A stretch of DNA of 64,000 bases from Cryptomeria japonica. Its lineage: Eukaryota; Streptophyta; Pinopsida; Cupressales; Cupressaceae. Location of the stretch: positions 306,779,950 to 306,843,949 of the forward strand of contig NC_081408.1 of assembly GCF_030272615.1 (NCBI RefSeq), given 5' to 3'. The notes under the pieces are model-generated. The model was not told where the DNA came from. It searched no databases and saw nothing but the letters and a program-made list of their open reading frames with translations. A program made the translations under genes and the position numbers. Of the stretch, positions 46,503 through 59,414 are shown piece by piece (the first letter of the stretch is position 1; every line of letters begins with the position of its first letter).

Positions 46503-47219
46503 CACAAGAGGTTTTGTCATGTTAATTTTGACAATTTGATAAAGCTTGGTAAATCAAGTATTGTGAAGTTTTGTGATGAACAGGGAATCATGAGGCAGAT
46601 GTCAGCTCCAAGAACTCCACAACAGAAAGGGATAGTAGAGAGAATGAATAGAACAATTGTTGAAGCTACTAGAACCATGTTGATTCAAGGTGAAGTACCG
46701 AAAATGTTTTGGAGAGAAGCAGTTAGCATTGTTGTCTACACTTTGAACCAGGTACTTGTCAAGAGAGGTAACAACAAAACACCTTATGAGTTATGGCATG
46801 GCAAGACTCCTACTGTAAGTTACTTTAAAAAATTTGGGAGTAGATGTTTCATTAAACATGATGATTACACTAGAAAGTTTGATGCAAAGTGTGATGAAGG
46901 TATTTTTCTTGGTTATTCTACAAAGAGTAAGGCTTTCAAATGTTATAACAAGAGAACAAAAAGGATCATTGAAAGTGAAAATGTAAAGGTAGATGAACTC
47001 TCTGAGAAATATGATAAGACCAGCAGATCTGAACCTAAGAAATATGAGGAAAACCTTGTGCTCATTGAATCGGAAGTACAAAAGAACGATGAGCAGGAAA
47101 ATGCAAAAATAGGTGCTCAACCAGTAAATGAAGAGAGCGATGAAGAACATGAAGCAGAAGGCACAACACCAGAACCGGTAATACTAAGATATGTCAGACT
47201 AAATCATTCAGAAGAATAA
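46503..47219 (+). pseudogene. copia integrase with internal deletion
   Basis: It starts HKRFCHVNFDNLIKLGKSSI and jumps directly to KFCDEQGIMRQMSAPRTPQQ. The zinc-binding part and the first two catalytic Asp residues are therefore missing, about 110-120 residues by family comparison. The catalytic Glu survives in KGIVERMNRTIVEATRTML. The C-terminal region follows (TPYELWHGKTPTVSYFKKFG, FLGYSTKSKAFKCYN) and then an acidic linker. The deletion keeps the frame. Confidence 0.85.
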
Positions 47220-47570
47220 ATTATAGGAGATAAAAATATTGGCGTACAAACTATAGAGCCTAAAATAGTAAGAGAGACATTGAAGGATGATGATTGGATC
47301 AATGCCATGAGTGACGAATTGGATCAGGTAGAGAAGAACAAGACATAGATACTTGTTCCGAGACCGAAAGACAAGAATTTGATTAGCACTAAATGGGTCT
47401 TTAGAAACAAGTTGAATGAAGAAGTCAAGGTTGTGAAGAATAAAGCAAGGTTGGTATGCAAAGGCTATGCATAAGAAGAAGAAGAAGACTATGGAGAAAC
47501 CTTTGCACCGCTGGCGAGATTGGAAGGAGTAAGAATTTTACTTTCTTATGTTGCTAAGAACTTTCTTAGG
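47220..47570 (+). pseudogene. copia reverse transcriptase, 5' fragment
   Basis: The RT N-terminus is recognisable (DDWINAMSDELDQVEKNKT, KWVFRNKLNEEV, KARLVCKGYA, YGETFAPLARLEGVRILLS). Two stops interrupt it, one at GYA-stop-EEEE, probably from CAA. It ends abruptly at VAKNF before the catalytic YVDD. The rest of RT, RNase H and the 3' LTR are absent. Confidence 0.85.
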
Positions 47571-47995
47571 TCCCTGTGAAATTTTAAAAAGAAGTACGGT
47601 GGCGGTGGGGGGAAAACCCCCACAAATTTTTTTTTTTTTTTTATATAAATAAAACTTTTACATTAAATATGTAATAACTGCAAAAATAATAATATGAATT
47701 TTTTTTTAAAAATCACAAAAAAATTCAAAATATATTTTTTTTTTTGAAATTCATACTGTACAACCTAATAGGTTGAATTTTTCCTCCAAGCCTGAAATCT
47801 GATTTTCACCCAATATGGGTGAATTTATAGTCAAAATTCATGGAAATGGCCACCCAGACATAATGGTGAGGTTGGATCTAGTCTAGGACACCTCTAAAAT
47901 ATTCTTCTCCTCATATCTTCCTCTTGACCTCCTTCAAGGATGCAATAAAATCTCTCCAAAGGCTATGCAAAGGTGCTCCAACCACTTTGATACCA
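47571..47995. other. unassigned junction region
   Basis: The copia break is followed by GGTGGCGGTGGGGGG AAAACCCCC, a 16-base T run and AT-rich DNA. No gene is seen except a short minus-strand stretch beside the next primer site (WRDFIASLKEVKRK), perhaps the first codons of a lost gag. The T run may be the tail of a minus-strand insertion. Confidence 0.4.
47982..47995 (-). other. primer-binding site of a minus-strand element
   Basis: TGGTATCAAAGTGG on the minus strand is a diverged initiator-Met primer site. It is immediately followed (plus-strand reading) by TGTGATATTATGC, an LTR-like start. Confidence 0.55.
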
Positions 47996-50117
47996 TGTGA
48001 TATTATGCTTGAAGCAACCAAGATCAAAGAGACTAAAAAATAACACAATGACAAGAGAGATAAAATATGACAAGAATAAAGTGTATTCCTATCAATATGC
48101 AAAAGAGATCTAGATCATCAAGAATTACATACAATGTATGAAGAGCTTGCTTATAAAGATAAGGTGAAACAATCATCAGTGAGGAGGGACCTCAAAGAGA
48201 TCAATCTGGATCGGTCATCAAGAGTAAACATAATGAAACACAAAGATACGATGGAGGCAATGCAGAATAGGTTATTTTATTTCATGAAAATTGATTACAT
48301 CCAGCCAGTAACAATTGGGTTACAACATATCGGCTCACAAGCCTAGTAGAACATACAAAATAGGTCACAATCGGGACCTTGAATCTTGAAATCTATCTTC
48401 TATGCATAGTCTAAGAGACAAGAGAGCACAAGGCTAAGAGAAAAGAGAGCACACAATGATGACATGTGGCTCAATGAGATGCAAGGGTAGTTAGGAGAAA
48501 TAGTAAAATATTCCACATGAGGTGGATCACCCACCGAAGGTGGAATTATCACTCCACAATAAGTGGATATGATAAAGTAATAACAAGATCACACCATAAA
48601 AGGTGGAAATTCTCCTACATACACACTTTCAATGTATGCACATCTCCCGAAGTGTCTCATATGCAAACTACAATGTTATGCATGTACCCAAGTAAACTTA
48701 AGTAAAGTGTAATTATATCCAACATGATTAAATAATTACACCAACAAAGGCAATCTATTGAAATATCCTCCACCCAATATCACATAATTTACACTTTATG
48801 AACACACAGTTCCTCTCTACATATGATCGCTCCATTTCAGAAACTGTTCTCAAGTAAACACAAAGGATCACTTTTGTAATCATACTTGGTCGATGTGTGA
48901 ACTGTTAACTTAAAAAAAAACTCAGAGGCTCTAAAAATAGTGTAACTTAATAATGTCACGCATGCGAATAATCTTTTATGCTTTATACCTTTTCAAAATA
49001 CTAAAGCTTCCTTATTAGTCTTTCAACCACCAATTCAGTTACTATTTTGAAAATCTCTGTCACCCGTACCCATGCAACTTATTTCACCGCCGCTTTGAAT
49101 CCCTTGGTCTTGTTGCATACAAGGCTTTCTATTTGTCCCATCTAGAGCTATACTTTTGTGAGTGATTTGATGTGATCTTCATGTCCTTTGATCATAAAAT
49201 TCACGTTTTCCACCTTCATGAATTATAATATTCCTTGTGTCAATATCTTCAATTCTTATCTATCGATTTAAGCACATATATCACTGCCCACAAAGGCTCG
49301 ACTTGACACTTGATCCCCACATGTCATTCCTTTTGAGCTTTTTTCAAATCCACGTGTATCTCTAACATTTCTTTTTTATGCTTGGAACTCGTTGAAGCCA
49401 TCCTTTGTGCCTCTTTGTGTGTTGAGCTGACATGTTAGACCCCATTTTCATCAGTTGATAGAGCACCTCATCCTTTTTTACTCAAAGCTCATTGAAATGA
49501 AGAAAATGCCTCCAATGAGTGTTGAGTGAATTTTTCATATTACTTCTATAATCATTCTCCTTGAATACTCATTGAACTAGAAACAAAAAGTTCACCAAAC
49601 TCCGTGTTCTTAATCTTTTGTGGCACGACTTGTGATAGTGAAATAAGAAAAGCACCTTCACCATGTGTTGAGCTCTTCTTTGGAACATTGTTTAACCGCC
49701 ACACTAGACAACAACTCAACATACACAAAAGACGTCTCAAAAGCAAGGCCGACTTTAAAACAAGTAAAATCACGTGCTTTGATTCAAGTCTCTAGGACAT
49801 CATGTAGGAGGGGAACAAAGATTAAGGTAAATTAAATATTAAAGTTACCAATTGAAGAAAAGACGTTAGGAACTAAGGGCCCGTTTCCAATAATAAAGAA
49901 CTCATGTTAAAGTGACTTAAACAATAGGTGACCAAAACAAAAGGTCAATGATAAAAAAGAACATGCCTGCCAAAGGGACATTTAAATTCATGTTGGGACA
50001 CAATTTTGATTTATTCATTGAGCCCTCAAAAAGTTTTTTAACAAATTTTTTAAGGCTACTAACACATTAGAAATTACCCAAGATAACATTATTAATGTAT
50101 TTTCCTCTCCACTAGAA
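47996..50117 (-). other. probable minus-strand LTR plus flanking DNA
   Basis: The left end (TGTGATATTATG) beside a primer site suggests the 5' LTR of a minus-strand element. I found neither the other boundary nor a second copy. No supported gene lies in the rest, although several CACATGAGGTGGATCACC-like phrases occur near 48515-48600. Open stretches are short and not protein-like. Confidence 0.4.
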
Positions 50118-50122
50118 GTAAC

Positions 50123-51501
50123 TGTAGACGTATAAATCTGACCACTTTCCTAAGTGAATATTTAATATTCATTTTAACCTCGTTCCCCCTATTAATAAAA
50201 TTCTATTTAATTAATTTCTTCATATTCATCTATTTGATTAAATAAATTACTCAATTTATTTAATTAAGTTCACCTAAACCTTTTCTAGCCTTTGATTAAA
50301 TAAATCACTTTATTTAATTAATTCCCCTTTCTCCCTTTTTAATTAAATTTACATTTAATTAAATTAATCATTGCAAATAAATAAATCTAATTTATTTATT
50401 TAAAATCCCCCTCTTGCATTTTCTTGCATCTCCCACCTGCCTTCTAAACCTCCTTCTAGATTCTTCTAATCACTTCCAATTTAGCCTAATCCATCTTCTA
50501 ATTATTGTCACAATCCTAAGCAAAGAGAAGTCACTTCTCAAAGTCTTCAAAGTCTTTGAAAACCATTAAAGGCCTTATGTCCTCAACAAGTTAACCCTCA
50601 AAGTCTTCCAAACCATTTAAGGGTCTTACATAACCATTAATGGTTAACTCAACCTTCTTGCATGATTAGAGACTTTCTCTCTAACTCAACCCTCATCTAA
50701 CCCAAGGGTCTCATCAAGCATTCATGGCTTTAACCTTGGTTATCCCTTTAACCCTTGCACGAGAGTTTACCTCTCGGGTAAAAGCTTTATCCATTGGATA
50801 ACCTTAGTATAACCTTAACCCTTACCTCCTACGGTAACTTTCATGTCTTCTCAAGCATTTAATGCTTCTTTCATCCCCTCTCAAGCAGCCTTTTGTTGAC
50901 AATTGTCACCATTTCATTGGTGAGAATTATGAACATGGATTGATTAAATTTCAATCCTGGCCCTTATTAAGATTATTCAATCTTGACCATCCATTGCCCT
51001 ATTTTCCCTATAAATAGAGTTCTCATTCTCTCATTTTGATATAGAAGTTTTCATGCATCAAGCTTACAGTCATTTTACTAAGCATTTTAGCCTCTCTTTG
51101 ATAAATCATCTTAATAAACATTTAGAAATATTTTAATATCATAGAATATTCATGTTAGACTAGTATATCATTGCTAGGATAATTAGCTAAATCTTATCAT
51201 CATCTTTATGCTAGCTTTATCATCATAGTTTCAATATCATACATGTCTTAGGAATGCATTCATGTATAATAATCAAACATCACTCGTTCTTGGAGTTGTC
51301 ATTCCTAAGTCACTTTTCTTAGTGATCTGAGAGCAAAGACATTGACTTTAGGGATCCTGTGAGATAGAGAACAATGGGACACCCCTTGGGAAGTTGAGCT
51401 ATTTTGATATAGTTCCTATAACTTGCACCAAGAGTCTCATTGGTGTGTGAGCCTTTTGAATCATACTTTTACACTTATGTCACCCTCATTTCCCGCATAG
51501 A
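50123..51501 (+). mobile_element. solo LTR of the element IV family
   Basis: The 1379-bp LTR starts TGTAGACGTATAAATC and ends CCCGCATAGA, its terminal CA mutated to GA. It is flanked by a perfect gtaac duplication (50118-50122 and 51502-51506). It aligns with 21376-22840 over most of its length, including the AATTAAATTTACATTT phrases, the CACTTCTCAAA block and the TATA box at 51009-51016. No internal region follows, so LTR-LTR recombination removed it. Confidence 0.88.
51009..51016 (+). promoter_or_regulatory. TATA box of the solo LTR
   Basis: TATAAATA sits in the same context (ATTTTCCC before, GAG after) as in the LTR at 21376, marking the U3-R border. Confidence 0.65.
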
Positions 51502-51529
51502 GTAACATCCAATATGCTTAATGATTTTG

Positions 51530-52860
51530 ATAAGTTATTGGTAGAAACTGGTTCCAAGCCTAGAATGAGCCATCTATTGAGAATCCTTCAGTTGTGGTTG
51601 TTACTACCTCTACTTCATCTATATTAATTGTTGTTTCTCAAGGCTAGGGGATTACATCTCAAACACTATTTTTCGGTTTTGAAAATGTTTTTGTACTTCC
51701 CCATGGTTTCTTACAAATTCCCCTAAAAGAAAGAAAAAGGTAATTTCTCCCGATGAGTTTAATTTTTTTCAACGAGTCATTGTGAAGCCGAAATATACCA
51801 AGAAGGCCAAAACTATCTCAAGAGTAAGAATTGACCAGACCAGGGATAAGTATGTTGAGATTGCATAACCTCCCGTGGATAAGAGTGTAGATGAAGTTCG
51901 AGTATAAGATTATGTTGCGAAAAGAATATATCTTGGCAAATAAACTCATGATGGTGCCAAGCAGGATGCACAAGAGGCCTTCTGATCTCTCATTGTCAAA
52001 TATGATGAGGAAAATGCTAAGAAATATTAGCTCAAGGTTCAGGTGGAATTACTTACCAATGTTTTAGTCAAAATTACTAAGTCCACTGAGATAGTTGAGC
52101 CAGTAACTTCATCAATTGATGAAATATCCATCAAGCAAGTTGAGAAGCTCACCTCAAGAGGTACTATAGTGGGTGAATGGATGGACAGGATGCTGAGTCA
52201 AGGGACACATCTTTTGACTTCAACAACCAGGTTGATTGATAGTATTCAGGGTGTTCAATATGAATTTGATACCATGTTCGAGACATTGACACAAGGTATT
52301 GAAACACATGAAAACAGTTTCGAAGCATGACTCAAATTGAGAGATTTTTCTTAGGATGTTCTTGTTGACAATAATATCGTTCCTTTAAGGAAATTCTATG
52401 TGCAACATAAAAAACTTCTGAAACATAGAATGGAAGTTTGAGAATAATTGATTGAAGATATCAAAAAGGCTAGGAAAACTAGTCACTTGGTACTGTAAAA
52501 TAAATCCTAGCCAAGATCACATAATTTCCTTGTAAAATGTTTGATGAAGAGAAAAGATTACTACCCTTGGATTTGTTTATTCGGGCTTTCAATTTATTCA
52601 TCAAGATGAGGTTGAGCGAGAAGACTTCTCAATTTTCTCACTTGACAAGTTGATAGAAATTCAAGTGATTTTGGATGATCTGGACTCTCTTTTAAAGAGA
52701 TCTAAGAAGGAATGCACCTTATTGGAAAATTCACTCACTAGAATATAAGTTATCTTTGGCTATGAAGATGAACTGAATGATGTTGAAATCCAAGTTTCTT
52801 TTCAAAAGTATGAATAATTTTTGAAGAAAGATGGAGATGACGAGACACAAAATGGAACAC
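51530..52860 (+). pseudogene. decayed unknown ORF
   Basis: A plus-strand protein frame can be followed through many stops. It includes FFQRVIVKPKYTKKAKTISR, a 95-codon open stretch (52043-52330) with SSIDEISIKQVEKLTSRGTI and LTSTTRLIDSIQGVQYEFDT, and later FYVQHKKLLKHRMEV. The composition is charged and helical, with no known motif. The charged, coiled style resembles ORF2 of elements I and II, but I see no direct match. It may be a more distant relative of that protein or another retroelement accessory ORF. Confidence 0.45.
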
Positions 52861-53940
52861 CCCTTAGTCATTTTATACATTCATAAGATAGTGCCATTTT
52901 GTAGTTTCCATTGACATTTTCAAGTGTCATTTTAGAAAATAGTTTTGCATTTAGGAGTCTATGTATCTTAAGTCAAATCTAATTATTTCTTTGACTTAGT
53001 CTTAAGTTAGTTGTACATTTCCTATTTTTTCTCATCACACCTCTTCTATATATATGAGGTTTCTCTTTGTAATTAGCATCTTTATTTTATGCAACAAAAC
53101 TCTGTCGAAGTGAAAAGCAAAGTAAGATTTTGTGTTCATGTTGTGAATTTGCAAGCTTATATAAGAGAATATAAGTTTGGCTTTCAAACTTTGTGTTGGA
53201 ATCAATCTTGTGTATGATATAGATGTTATTATGTCATTTATGTTTTATGTTCTTGAAAAATTTAAGCTGAGCAGTGTTATTTGTCTGAGATATTGAAGAA
53301 TAGTTTGAGTTCATATAAGTAGACTTTGTGTTACTTTGATAATTTGAGTATAGGAGCTTTGTGTGGGTAATAGTTTAAAGACTTTGAGCTTGTGCTTATT
53401 ATCTTAAATGTTTATTGATAAGTTGTATATGAATAGCAACCTATAGACTTTAAGCTTTAGTTGTTATTTAAAAAAAAATGTTAGAAAAAGAGTTATTTGT
53501 AAGACGCTGATAGGATAGTAATTAAAAGAAGACTTCGAACTTCATTGTTACTTTCCTATCCCATTAGTTATTTTGTGAAAAGAGGAGCAACGAAAGGATA
53601 TGTATTCTTATGGAAACTTTGCTTCTTAATTAGCATAGATTTTAGTATTAATGCAAATGAGAAATTGTTTTTAGTCTTAAGAAAATAAATCCATTCTAGA
53701 TAGAGAATTGGAAAGTACTTACTCTAAAAAAAAGAAAGTGAAGTAATTGCATCATCCTGGATTAGTGTAAAGTTATAAGGTAGATTAATATTAAATATAG
53801 TTTGTAGTAGAAAAGGGGGAGCCTTCTCTTATAAATAGGAGGGACTGTATCTTGCCTTCTAAGAGATTGTCTCACATATTATGATGAAATCCACATTTTG
53901 TAAACATCCTTGAGTTTACAAAATTTTCACCCAACACATA
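52861..53940 (+). other. LTR-like region with TATA boxes
   Basis: No gene is seen. CTTCTATATATATGAGG (about 53044) and TCTTATAAATAGGAGG (about 53826) resemble LTR core promoters, each followed by a leader-like stretch. The region ends TTCACCCAACA just before the LINE 3' end. It may be the 3' LTR of the element that owned 51530-52860. No second copy was found. Confidence 0.4.
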
Positions 53941-55371
53941 ATTATATTAAAATTATAAAAATTTACATAGAGACCAACATGCCAACTAACCAAAAATAAT
54001 TATGGTTGGCAATTGAATGAAAAAGCCACCCTAGCAAAATAGAAACCTCTAAATACAAGCTAATCCTAACCTAACCCAAAATCCATCCTAGAAGGACCAA
54101 TCATCATATGACAAAGAAAGTCACAAGTTGACAGATACATCTTTCAACATTGTTAAATACAACAAAACCCAACCCCAACGACTCACCTACAACGAAGACC
54201 TAAGAAACCTCCCCAAAGATACAAACCATTAGACCGCACTAAGGAGGGACCAACAAAAAGACAAAAAAGTAGAGGTGATTCATTCACTCCTTGTGATAGA
54301 AGTCATTTTAGCAGACCACCTTCACTATTCTCTCCATCTAGGCCTCATTCTCTTCCATCACAATTCCCACCACATGATTTAAAAACTCTTTCCCTACTGT
54401 GGCCCAACAATTATGGCATTCTAATTTGTGAGTAGAAATGGTTGCTTTGTCACTTCCACATTAGGTAGGAATAGCTTTGGAATGTTGTCAAGCCAAGGAA
54501 TCCCAATGCCTCGTTCAAATAAGACCATATTGTCTATGTTCAATAATTTTTTTGCCTTGAGCACATGCTTGAGCAACAACAACGATTAAAACTTGGGCTC
54601 CCCTAGGTCAAGTAGTGATGCAAGAAAGTAAGAAGTAATATCTGTATTTAATAGGTATCTATTGGTCGAGTGCAAGAACTCTCTACCCAACACCATCTTG
54701 ATTAATTCCATAGACAACAACTTTTCAAAGTGCATGCTACCTGTAGTTGTTGCTCATTGATGAAACCAAGAAATGACATTTGTCTCTTGTGAGTTCTAAG
54801 CTTAATTGACATCTCCATATTTGAAGCTTATGAGCAAGAATATCTACAATGTTTTACTTATAGGAGAACTTGTGTTACTCCCCACACATCGTAATTGCCA
54901 AGATATGAGAGATCGTAAATGTCTTGTCCAACCGATGCTAAGAAGAGGTCATGTTTATGCCAATTTATACTAATCCAATGTTTGGATCTCCTAAAATCTA
55001 GACACCAAATTGTGAAAAAGATACAGAATGAAATAAATTTAAATAACGCAACTTCCAAGGTACCAATAAATGACCATAAGAAGCTCAAAATTTAATGCTA
55101 GTAGTACAAAATGCAACAGATAGGACATATTCCATCGACTGCCACTAGTGTGTCACCCAAACCCAATTGGTCCGTGTGACTAAGCTGGCTAATCTGTTGA
55201 CATCTCTATTTGCTTCACGATAAATGTGATTTATAGTGAAAGTATCAATAAATCGAAGAAAATCCATTATCCTATCCACCAACACACCAAGTTTCTAGTT
55301 CATCGTACTTTTCAATGCACTCACCACAAAGAATCGCCTTCTATCTCCATGTTGGGAATGTTCAAATCTTT
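53940..55371 (-). other. LINE 3' region
   Basis: DNA downstream of the RNase H domain shows no coherent coding frame. The minus-strand end reads GTTGGTCTCTATGTAAATTT and then AT-rich sequence, as in many plant L1 3' ends. A short open stretch at 55088-54858 may be a chance product. Confidence 0.6.
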
Positions 55372-58300
55372 TTAAAATAGTAACTCTTGAATTAATGCTT
55401 TTAATTTAGCCACAACATTGGTATATTTCTGCAAAGGGATCTTGAGCCCGTCAATTACCAAACCCTCCCACATTCTTATAATACAACCAACCCTAGAGGG
55501 GGTAGGATTACCACAAGAGGCACCAATCAGTTTGAACCACCCAAATTTTGAGGGACCCCATGTCATGTGCATTCTAATTGAGTCCATTGCACTTCCACCC
55601 ATGCCTCCAAAGGAAGGGATCCACAATCCAAGCCAATTGAATTGTATTATATCATCCAAATCAGTGAATTGAGCATACTTCTTAAGGTGTAGAGTAGATC
55701 TACTATTGACAATTTATATAATGAGATTTCCTTCTCAAAAAATCTATGTTTTTGTTCTTTCCATTTTTCCCAGATTAAGAGGGAAGGGTTTGAGATCTAT
55801 AGGAAGCCAAAGAGGGAAGACCTATGAAGAAGCAATCACCCCTTGAAGAGGATCATAATGTCATTTAGGAGGGTGGTGATCCACCCCAACTTAACACACA
55901 ACCACCTCCAACAAATTTGGGTGAAGGGACAACCAAGTAAAAGATGGTTAATTGTCTTCCCTTCTCACCTAGAAAGAACACATCTTGACTGACATTCATA
56001 CCCCATCCTCTTGAACTTGTTTGTAGTTAATATTTTATCTTGGATCATAACCCAGATAAAGAATCTGGCCTTGGGCAAGCAAAATTTTCTCCAACATAAA
56101 CGAATCAAAGTATTTTCTCCTAGTTGAAGATCTACCTTTGCCACCATCCTATATCCATCCTTGGCATTGAACGAACTATTCTTCAACCCAACCTAAATCA
56201 ATTTGTGCTAACCCCTTCAAAACACCATAGTTTTGCCCATCAATACCCCTTAAGTCGATTCACTTCATCCTCTAGAAGAGGGAGGGAATGAAAATCCTTC
56301 CAATACCAACCCAACAAGGGATCATCATTGATGAATGCTACATAATCTTTAACAATGCATCCTAGTGTTGCTTCAAGAAAGCCTTGGTGTAGTCTGCAAC
56401 TACCATGTTATCAATGTTTGGATAACCCCCCTTCCCCCCCTCCCCCTAAGAAGCTTCTCAAAATAATATTGAGCCTCCATCGTGAATGTCTCATGAAAGG
56501 TAATCTGTAACAATTGACCTACAACTAAGCATGAAATTCCACACCCGAGATCCACGACAAGGATTCATAACTTTGAAAATGTCAGCTGGATTGTTGTTAA
56601 CCAAAATTTTTTTTGGAGAGTTTTGACCCATTTAAGTTGAGGTTCTTTATCCATCCTCCACACAAATTTAGCTCTCAAGGGTTTATTTTGGCAAAGTTGA
56701 TTGTGGATTCCAACACCCTTCACTCCTTAGCCCTACAAACATTATCCCAAGAGATCAAGGCCACCTTGTCTTTCTTAGCAAGACCTTTCCAAAAGAATCT
56801 TCTCATTTTCTAGATCAATAGATGATTTACTCCCACAAAGAGTGAAAGAGAAGACAACAAGTAAATAAGAATTATCAAAATCATATATTTTAACACGACA
56901 ATACTGCTAGCCCAAGATAACCATCGACCCTTCCAAGATGAGGCTCTCTTATCCATTTTATCTCCTAAGGGATCCCATAGTTTGGTAGTTCTTAATCCTT
57001 TATCCAAAGGCAAACCTAGATAATTACAATTTAATTTGCTTACTTTAATGTTTAAAATACTTAGGATCTTTGCTTCCTTTATAGGAAGAACCATAAAGAA
57101 GAAAAAAATTGACTTTTCTTTACTGATCTCCTGACTTGAGGCTTTAACATATTAATTGAGATCTCCTAAAAATGTAGATCTTCTATTTTCTTTGCGGTCC
57201 CAAACAAAATTATATCATCAACAAATTGTTGGTGAGATATAGCTTGTAATGTGCTAGTCACTTGAATCTCCTCAATTAAACTAGAATATTGAGCACTTTT
57301 GAAGGCTCTTCCTAAGACTTCAACCATGATAATGAACAAGAAAGGTGACAAGGGGGCCTCAACCCTAGAAGCTTCGAAGAAACCCATGAGAGTCTCATTA
57401 ACCATAACTTAGAACCTAGGGCTACAAATATAGTTGAAAATTTAGTTAGTCCATTGTTTGTCAAATCTAAAGGCCTTTAAAGTCTTACACATGAAACACC
57501 AATCAACTTTGTCATAGGTTTTTTTTAATGTCTAACTCAATGAGCATGCTAGGAGCCTTATTGTTTTGGGCTAAATAGACGACCTCTTGAGGAATAATGA
57601 TACCATATAGAATGGATCTCCTAGGAACAAATCCAATTTGTTCTTCTAACAATGATGTTCAAAAGGAGCCTCTTCAATCTATTGACCATTACCTTTGCCA
57701 ATATTTTATATATTGTGTTACAAAGGGAGATTGGTCAAAATTCATCTAGAGAATCGACATTTTTCTTCTTAGGGATGAGAATAATGAAGTATTGATTTCC
57801 CTCAAGAATCTACCTGGGTTCTTGGTGGACTCTAATGCTTCCACCAATTCCAAGCCCACCATTTTCCAATATTTTTGAAAGAAGCCTATATGAAAGCCAT
57901 CTCGCCTTAGGGATTTGTTAGGATGCAACTATTATAAGGCTCCTTCAATTTATTCCTTAGTGAAGCTTGCATTTAGGGGTCCATTCTAATCCTCTGTATC
58001 AATTTAGGAATCCGTCTAATAAGGTCTAGCTAAGCCTGAAGGTCTGGTCCTTCCAAAGTGTTTAGGAGACTAGAGAAATATGCAACAAACTCGTTAGTAA
58101 TCTCAACTGTTTCTTTAATGAAAGAACCACCTGGTTGCTTCAATTTTGAGATTATATTTATATCCTAACACTACTTAGTCACATTGTGAAAAAAAAACTT
58201 AAATTCTTGTCCTCCTCTGTCAACCAAGTCTCTCTCTATTTTTGCCTCCAAAATACTTCTTCCTTAGCCAAAAATATCTTCATAGGATTTCAAAAGGTCT

Positions 58301-59300
58301 CTTTTCATCATAAAGCTATTATGATCCATCCCATTTCTCAATACCTATTCATGTCGGACAATGAGTTTCCCTTCTAAAACACTTTTGGATTCAAAGATGT
58401 TTTTAAAATGATCCTTGTTTCACTAGATGAGCTTCTGTTTAATCACTTTAAGCTTTGAAACAAGGCATAAAAGATTGGACTATGAAAATTGTTCCTCCAA
58501 CCACCAAGTATCAATAAGATCAAATAAGGTCACATGTTGCATCCACATTTCTCAAATCTAAATGGGCATCTGAAGGGTTTCCTATCTCCCACTAGAACTA
58601 ATTAGATTAGACAATGATGCGAGTTAGAAGAAGGATAAATAAAACCCTTTAAACCAAAAGGGAAGGTGGCCAAGTTCCATCAAAAAAATAATTTGTCTAA
58701 CTTTTTTGCAATGTTACTGAACCCTAACCTTTTGTTATTCCAAGTATAGGAGCCATTTCCCAAACCAAGATCTCTAGTAGATAGTTTCTAACCACCCAAT
58801 CCTTGAAGTCTTTATGTGTTAGGTTAAATATTTGGATCCATCCTCTCTTATCCTATATATGTAAAATAAAATTAAGATATCCTCTAATAATGTTATGTGA
58901 GAAGGGATTGGCAGCAAGAAACCCATCCAACTTCATCCAGAGTTCTTTCTTCTTGAGGAAAACAATTGAACCATAAATAATTATCAACAAAAAGTGCGAG
59001 TTTGATGGGAGGAAATGCACTAGACCACCTAACCATTGTTTATCTTCTGCCAATTCTCAAATATCATTGAAGAAGGGTTCCAAGGGATAGGTAAACCTCC
59101 TATAGCACCATTGGATTGATTTGCCTCTATTTTTCAGTTCTTGATTTTCTTAGTAAAAAGATCCATCTCTAACTTGATTAGTTTAGTTTCTTGGATAAGT
59201 AGCATATCTGCCTTTGTTATCCCTAACTTGCGCTTGACCAAGCATTGCTTGTTAGGGGCATTTAACTCATAACATTCCAATAAAAGAGCATCATGACCCT
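55372..59300 (-). pseudogene. LINE ORF2: endonuclease, RT, zinc finger, RNase H
   Basis: Domains in order on the minus strand are as follows. Endonuclease starts near 59300, with NAPNKQCLVKRKLGITKADM and the LIQETK motif holding the catalytic Glu, then NPFSHNII. RT starts near 57930 (NKSLRRDGFHIGFFQKYWK), continues with EAPLSPFLFIIMVEVLGRAF, and has its FVDD catalytic motif at about 57215. CNYLGLPLDKGLR and ASSWKGRWLSWASS lie at 57094-56810. The zf-RVT domain (FCLPKARFFIWVMIQDKI) is at 56186-55965. RNase H with GPSKFGWFKLIGASCGNP is at 55659-55372, its first Asp apparently lost. Frames change many times. Confidence 0.85.
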
Positions 59301-59414
59301 TGGGTAAGGGGACTCCCTTTTCTTATCTTAGTAACATGGCGATTTTGAGTTGATCTTCTACTTCTCCATCTTTACTTTTGAGCTCTTGTAAAGTTTTCAT
59401 GCCTTTCTCTTTAA

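Noticed and set aside
46791-47150. Minus-strand ORF of 119 codons
   Set aside because: It is the antisense shadow of the copia integrase C-terminal region.
47585-47610. GGGGGG AAAA CCCCC palindrome as a terminator hairpin
   Set aside because: It is too short and isolated in eukaryotic repeat debris, with no transcript context.
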